Source of the DNA: a virus
Strand: one strand, 5' to 3'
IMG/VR virus record: IMGVR_UViG_3300032081_001308
Location: 1 to 35,555 of that record
DNA length: 35,555 nt
A program made the translations under genes and the position numbers. Positions 31,605-35,555 of this stretch are shown here, piece after piece. Positions within the stretch are counted from its first letter, which is position 1; every line of letters starts with the position of its first letter. The notes below the pieces were generated by a model. The model worked only from the letters and a program-made list of their open reading frames with translations. It was not told the DNA's origin and did not search any database.

Positions 31605-32450
31605 ATGGCGCTGCTGGGATATCTGCTGCTGGAGAACCTCGCGCTCGATGCCGAGCTGACCGGCGGGAGCTGGAACGATACAGAAGGCGACATGCTCGAT
31701 CCGCGCATCGAGAGCGCACCGGCGCGCGCGGCCGGCCTGACGCTGACCGATACCAAGATCACGATGACCTGGGAGAGCGCCCGGTACTGCACCGACCTGG
31801 TGGTCTGCGGTCACACGGGCGGGCTGGATGGCCGGTACCGCGCCACCGCCTATGAGGGCGAGGCGCAGATCGCGCAGATCGACTGGACGGACATCTTCGG
31901 GCGCATCTACGACACTAGCGACCTGCCCTGAGAGCAGAGCAACTGGTTCACCGGCAAGCCGCGCGAGCAGGACATTGCCGGTTATGCCCGGCACCTGCGC
32001 ATCCGCTGGCCCGAGCTGATCGCGCCGACCAGCATCGAGCTGGAGTTCGACGTCACCACGAACGCGGTGGATTTCGACCTGGGCTATCTGTTCGCCGGCA
32101 ACCCGCTGGCGCCGCGCTGGACCTACAGCCGCAGCCGGGAGATGAGCATCCGCAGCAACACGCTACGCGACCGCACCGCCGGCGGCCGGCAGATACTCAG
32201 CCGCCGCACCGGCGCGCGCACCCAGCGCGTGACGTTCCAGCACCTCAGCAAGGGCGAGGCCGCGCGGCTCTACGACTACGCGCTGCGCGAGGACATCCAC
32301 CCGGCGATGTTCGTGCCCGATCCGGACGACGCGGTCCATGAGTTCCGCGAGGTCTTCCCGGCCTGGCTGTCCGTCGTCAGCGCGCCGCGCCAGACCACCA
32401 TTCCCGGAGAGTGGTCCATCACAATCCAGCTCGAAGAAATGCAGGGGTAA
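31605..32450 (+). pseudogene. Tail tip protein interrupted by an in-frame TGA
   Basis: Reads as one 281-residue protein except for TGA at 31929-31931. Both parts are in the same frame: the first ends ...DIFGRIYDTSDLP, and the second continues EQSNWFTGKPREQDIAGYAR, then WPELIAPTSIELEFDV and ends ...WSITIQLEEMQG. A TGG (Trp) to TGA change would explain it. Other genes here use TGA as a normal stop, so TGA is not recoded in general. A nonsense mutation, a sequencing error, or readthrough are the options. Confidence 0.7.
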
Positions 32451-32453
32451 GCC

Positions 32454-33230
32454 ATGGCCATCACCGTAGAAGACGCCATCACGAAGCTGACGACCGGCTA
32501 CTGGAACAAGAACGCCCGGACCGAGGCAAATCCGGGTGGTTTCGGCGCCAACGGCCATGTCGACAATTTGCCGGCGCTGGCCGAGGCGCTGGGCGTGGTC
32601 GGCGAATTTGCCGGCACCCAGGGCGATCTGGCCGCCGAGGTGCTGGCAATCCAGGCGCAGATCAATGCGGTGGTCGCCGCCGGCGATGACATCGTCATCG
32701 TGGCCGAGGACATCGCGGCTGTGCTGGCGGCAGCGGCCAATATGGCGGCGATCATCGCGGCGCCGACGCACGCGGCCACTGCCACCACCAAGGCCACTGA
32801 GGCGGCGGACAGCGCCACGGCTGCACTGGGCTTCCGCAACGAGGCGCAGGCGGCGGCGGCTGGCGTCACCCTGCCGTCCATTACGGCGGGCGATTCTGGC
32901 AAGGCTCTGCTCGTCAACCCGGAGGGCACGGGCTACCTCGTCGGCAAGGTCGCCAGCCTGCCCGCCCTGATCACCGAAAACACCACGCTCGCCGCAGGGC
33001 AGTCCTACCGGGTCGGCGGATCGTCCGCGCTGACGCTCACCCTGCCGGCCGATCCGGCCGCCGGCGATGCCATCCTGCTAGTCGATGGCGAGAGCATCAG
33101 CGCGACCGTGCAACACACCATCGCGCGTAATGGCCAGACCATCATGGGCCTGGCCGAAAACCTCACCCTCAATGTGCGGGGCATCGCCCTGCAGCTTTGG
33201 TTCACCGGTACGACCTGGAGGCTTTTCTGA
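32454..33230 (+). CDS. Tail fibre-type protein
   Basis: 258 residues. N-terminus (AITVEDAITKLTTGYWNKNA) and Ala/Thr-rich middle helices (AAVLAAAANMAAIIAAPTHA, ATATTKATEAADSATAALGF) are followed by beta-rich repeats (SYRVGGSSALTLTLPADPAA). Low-complexity trimeric-fibre style. It ends with TGATG overlap to the glycine-rich protein. No receptor-binding domain is recognised. Confidence 0.65.
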   Translation: MAITVEDAITKLTTGYWNKNARTEANPGGFGANGHVDNLPALAEALGVVGEFAGTQGDLAAEVLAIQAQINAVVAAGDDIVIVAEDIAAVLAAAANMAAIIAAPTHAATATTKATEAADSATAALGFRNEAQAAAAGVTLPSITAGDSGKALLVNPEGTGYLVGKVASLPALITENTTLAAGQSYRVGGSSALTLTLPADPAAGDAILLVDGESISATVQHTIARNGQTIMGLAENLTLNVRGIALQLWFTGTTWRLF

Positions 33231-34440
33231 TGTCCAACGTCTCGCAATTCCTCAACACCCAGCTGCGCGGCAAGCTGGAACGGCGCATCCTAATAGGGTT
33301 CACTGGTGATTGGACCGTGCCGGACGGTGTGACGAAGCTGGAACTGCATGCCTTTGGCGCCGGCGGCGGTGGTGCGCGGGCGAATGGTGGCGGGGGGTCA
33401 TCCTACGCAAATGGTGGTGCTGGTGGCGGTTATGCCGCCGGTATCCTCAATGTCACACCCGGCGAGACGCTGACCATCGCCTGTGGCACTGCCGGCGCCG
33501 GGGCAACCAGTAACAATACGGCGGGCGGTGCGGGGGGCACCACGACCGTCACCTATGACAGCACGGCCATCCTGTCCTGCACAGGCGGTGCGGGAGGCAC
33601 TGTGGCCACTGCCACGCCTCCTGCAGGCGGCGTGGGCAGTTTCGATTCTGGGTATATCCAGGGTGGTGTAATCTTCGACGGTGGTGCCGGTGGTGCTGGC
33701 GGAACAAGCGGTGGAGCAAGGGGCGGGAGTGGTGGTGGTGCTTCGGGTTCGCCTTTCGGTGTAGGTGGTGCTGGCGGCAACCAAACAGCCTCACAATCAG
33801 GCCCTGCCGGCGGCGGCGGCTGGGGCGGTCGAGGTGGCAACGCGTCCAATACGGGTGCCGGTGGCGGCGGCGGCGTAGGTGGTCGCGGCGGCGATGCCAT
33901 AGGCACTGGTGGTGCGGGCGGCGGCGGCGCTTTGGCGCGGGCGGTGATGTAACTTCCAGCGCCACCCGTGGCGGCCTCGCAATGGGACAAGGCGGTCCCG
34001 GCATAGGGCCAGCCGCACGCGGTGCAATGGCTGCGGGAACCAACGCTCCTGCTATAGCTCCAGAGTCCGGAGTGGGGGCGCCTTGGTGGCATCTCCGTGA
34101 CCTATCGGGTGGTGGTGGTGGTGGTGCCGCTAACAACGGAGCGGCTGGCAACGGTGCTGATGGCGGCGGCGGCGGTGGGTCTTCTGGGGCTGGTTACTCG
34201 GGCGGCGATGGCGGGTTTGGCGGTGGCGGCGGTGGGCGATATACCAGCGTTGGTGGCGGGAATGGTGGTTTTGGCGGCGGCGGCGGTGGCGGATTTGATG
34301 GAGTGATTGGAGGGACCAGCGTAGCGGCTGGCGGAGGTGGTGGTGGTGGTAATAATGCCTCAAACTCCGCCAATGGCGGTGACGGCGGCCCCGGCGCGGT
34401 CATCATCTATTACGTCTCACCCTATGCGCTGGGAGCCTGA
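33230..34440 (+). pseudogene. Glycine-rich tail tip/adhesin-like protein with one-base frameshift
   Basis: ATG 33230 (MSNVSQFLNTQLRGKLERRI) to 33952 in one frame, then the frame one base back to 34440. Adding one G in the GGC run at 33917-33930 would give five GGC codons, then TTTGGC, joining both parts into about 403 residues. Both halves are polyglycine-rich (GGGGGG runs), as in polyglycine-helix phage adhesins. The end is IIYYVSPYALGA. The break may be a true deletion or a sequencing error in a GC-rich repeat. Confidence 0.65.
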
Positions 34441-34443
34441 CCG

Positions 34444-35019
34444 ATGGCAAAGTGGGCACGCATCCATGCCGGCGTGATCGCTGAGATCGTGACAGCCGAT
34501 CCCGCCACGCTGTTCACCGCGCCAATCGCGGCGCTTTTCGAGCCGGTGGACGACAGCGCGGTCTATCGCGCGGTCTGGGACGATCAGGCGGAGGAGTGGG
34601 TGCCGCCGCCGCCGCCAGATCCGATGCCGGAGCCGGGGCCGCCGGATATCGGCCAGGCCAAAGCAGCACGCAAGGTCGATCTGGCCGGCAAGCGGTGGCA
34701 GGTTGAGACCGGCGGTATCGTTCGGAACGGCGCGGGGATCGCCACCGATGACCGCAGTAAGTCGCTTATTTCGGGTGCCTTGCAACTGGTCGATGATGAC
34801 CCGCAGAAGACCATCAAATTCAAGGCGACCTCGGGCTGGGTCACGATGGACGCCGCCACTGTGGTCTTCATCGGCCGCGAGGTGGGCGATCACGTACAAG
34901 CATGCTTCGCCCGCGAGATGGACTTATGTGCCGAAATCGACGCCTGCGAGTCGATCCAGGAGGTCGAAGAGGTCGATATCACCACCGGCTGGCCAAGCAA
35001 CACGGAAGAGCCGGTGTGA
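34444..35019 (+). CDS. Tail fibre assembly-type protein with DUF4376
   Basis: 191 residues. A proline-rich linker (PPPPPDPMPEPGPP, about 57-70) precedes a DUF4376-like domain (KAARKVDLAGKRWQVETGGI, then LISGALQLVDDDPQKTIKF, then VGDHVQACFAREMDLCAEID). DUF4376 proteins are typically found next to tail fibre genes. The role may be fibre assembly, which is inference. Confidence 0.75.
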   Translation: MAKWARIHAGVIAEIVTADPATLFTAPIAALFEPVDDSAVYRAVWDDQAEEWVPPPPPDPMPEPGPPDIGQAKAARKVDLAGKRWQVETGGIVRNGAGIATDDRSKSLISGALQLVDDDPQKTIKFKATSGWVTMDAATVVFIGREVGDHVQACFAREMDLCAEIDACESIQEVEEVDITTGWPSNTEEPV

Positions 35020-35025
35020 TGGTGA

Positions 35026-35232
35026 CTATTTAGCTATGTACCTTCGCAGCTCCAAGCTTAGCGCCATTCCTGCCATTACGATTTGTGAATGCGCGCCAAC
35101 GAGCTTGGGCTGCCATAGGTCCCAAGTGCGAATAGATAACTTGCTACACCCAGATTTTTTACGAAGGGATATCAGCTGCTTGTATCCCCAGATCAGTTTC
35201 CTGATTGGAAACCTGAAACGGATGTCTTCCAA
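35026..35232 (-). CDS. Possible leftward small gene in a lower-GC patch
   Basis: 68 residues on the minus strand from TTG 35232, with AAGGAGG 5 bases upstream. Sequence: LEDIRFRFPIRKLIWGYKQL, then SKLSIRTWDLWQPKLVGAHS and a hydrophobic segment (IVMAGMALSLELRRYIAK). The patch is visibly poorer in G+C than the rest. A longer GTG start at 35283 is less likely. No family recognised; it could be a lysogeny-expressed accessory gene or a chance frame. Confidence 0.4.
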   Translation of the reverse strand: MEDIRFRFPIRKLIWGYKQLISLRKKSGCSKLSIRTWDLWQPKLVGAHSQIVMAGMALSLELRRYIAK

Positions 35233-35306
35233 CCCTGCCTCCTTTATCGGCCGGCGGGGGTTCGGGCGTGTCAGCGCCCTCACCGCGAGCGCTAACTCGC
35301 CCTATC

Positions 35307-35378
35307 GATCCCGGCCGCTGATCGGTCGGCCCGCCACACCAGCGATCACTGGCGGGACCACGCTAATGAGGGCGCATC
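35307..35378 (+). promoter_or_regulatory. Upstream region of the methyltransferase gene with three GATC sites
   Basis: GATC occurs at 35307-35310, 35320-35323 and 35344-35347, three in 41 bases. The last is within an imperfect palindrome (CCAGCGATCACTGG). Ribosome site GAGGG lies just before TTG 35379. In Mu, mom is controlled by methylation of GATC sites in its upstream region. The parallel is suggestive only, since GATC is also fairly common in this window. Confidence 0.4.
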
Positions 35379-35555
35379 TTGGAGTCCATCTACAACTATC
35401 AACCCGTCCGCCCGGTGCGGCCGGTGGCCCCCTATATCGGCGGCAAGCGCAACCTGGCCAAGCGCCTGGTCGAGCGGATCGCCGCGACCCCGCACCACAC
35501 CTATGCGGAGGTCTTCGTCGGCATGGGCGGCATCTTCCTGCGCCGGCAGCGCCAG
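35379..35555 (+). CDS. DNA adenine methyltransferase, D12 class, 5' part only
   Basis: First 59 residues of a protein cut by the window end. TTG start (upstream frame is closed by a stop at 35367) with GAGGG before it. PYIGGKRNLAKRLVERIA is the class signature, where the second glycine cluster contacts AdoMet; YAEVFVGMGGIFLRR follows. It methylates adenine N6 in DNA (Dam-like, target sequence not known here). It occupies the right-end position that Mu uses for its mom DNA modification gene, suggesting a role in protecting phage DNA from restriction. Confidence 0.88.
   Translation, partial: MESIYNYQPVRPVRPVAPYIGGKRNLAKRLVERIAATPHHTYAEVFVGMGGIFLRRQRQ

Noticed and set aside
27681-31719. Long minus-strand frames opposite the tape measure and tail tip genes
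   Set aside because: They are antisense to the tape measure and hub genes; their Arg/His/Gly-rich composition is typical of shadow frames.
31929-31931. TGA recoded as Trp or selenocysteine throughout
   Set aside because: Many genes here end in TGA with overlapping starts, so TGA is a normal stop. No SECIS-like element was evident.
1-35555. CRISPR arrays, tRNA genes, att sites, Mu ends
   Set aside because: No regularly spaced direct repeats, no cloverleaf-like sequence and no terminal transposase-site arrays were seen; the ends lie outside the window.

Overview
The window is the left and central part of a Mu-like (transposable, DDE-type) prophage or phage, read almost entirely on the + strand. 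Base composition is high-GC throughout. The gene set (ner-type regulator, Mu A and B transposition genes, Gam, GemA, Mor, M15 endolysin, gp25 to gp30, I/Z protease-scaffold, DUF2190, DUF1320, virion morphogenesis protein) resembles the siphovirus-like Mu relatives of Alphaproteobacteria. The host is inferred only as a high-GC proteobacterium, probably an alphaproteobacterium. The repressor gene and left end lie upstream of position 1. The right end lies beyond 35555. No att sites, tRNAs, rRNAs, CRISPR arrays or IS elements were seen.

Layout. (1) 1-886, early control: a Ner/Nlp-like HTH gene, a small unknown gene, one leftward small gene, then a 203-base regulatory gap with a long inverted repeat and an intrinsic terminator-like hairpin just before the transposition operon. 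(2) 887-5296, transposition and early regulators: an HTH protein, MuA-like transposase (D289, D348, E384), MuB-like ATPase without the N-terminal HTH, a wHTH protein and an XRE-like protein. (3) 5286-10357, a tightly overlapping run of small early genes: a DnaA domain IV-only protein, Gam, an acyl carrier protein, a two-helix membrane protein and many unknowns. (4) 10354-11503: GemA and the Mor-family activator. (5) 11499-13742, lysis region: endolysin, holin-like protein, an Acb2/Tad1-like anti-defence candidate, a secreted protein and a DksA/TraR-type zinc finger. (6) 13739-18915, packaging and portal, with a minor head protein carrying a C-terminal PBECR2-like nuclease domain. (7) 19350-23403, protease-scaffold, decoration, capsid and head-completion genes. 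(8) 23400-34440, a long-tailed siphovirus tail module with a lambda-type -1 frameshift between the tail chaperone genes, a 1373-residue tape measure, hub-like proteins and fibre proteins. (9) 34444-35555: a DUF4376 protein, a lower-GC patch with a possible leftward gene, and the start of a DNA adenine methyltransferase where Mu carries mom.

How it works together. Ner and the HTH proteins would set the lysis/lysogeny choice, A and B drive replicative transposition, and Mor would turn on late genes. A near-identical 26-base palindrome-containing sequence lies upstream of both the endolysin gene and the protease gene. These are the positions of the Mu late promoters Plys and PI, so it is the best candidate activator site. 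The endolysin leader can also form two mutually exclusive hairpins, one of which buries its Shine-Dalgarno sequence.

Two tail genes look broken: an in-frame TGA at 31929 and a one-base shift near 33929. The prophage may therefore be partly defective, or the sequence may contain errors.
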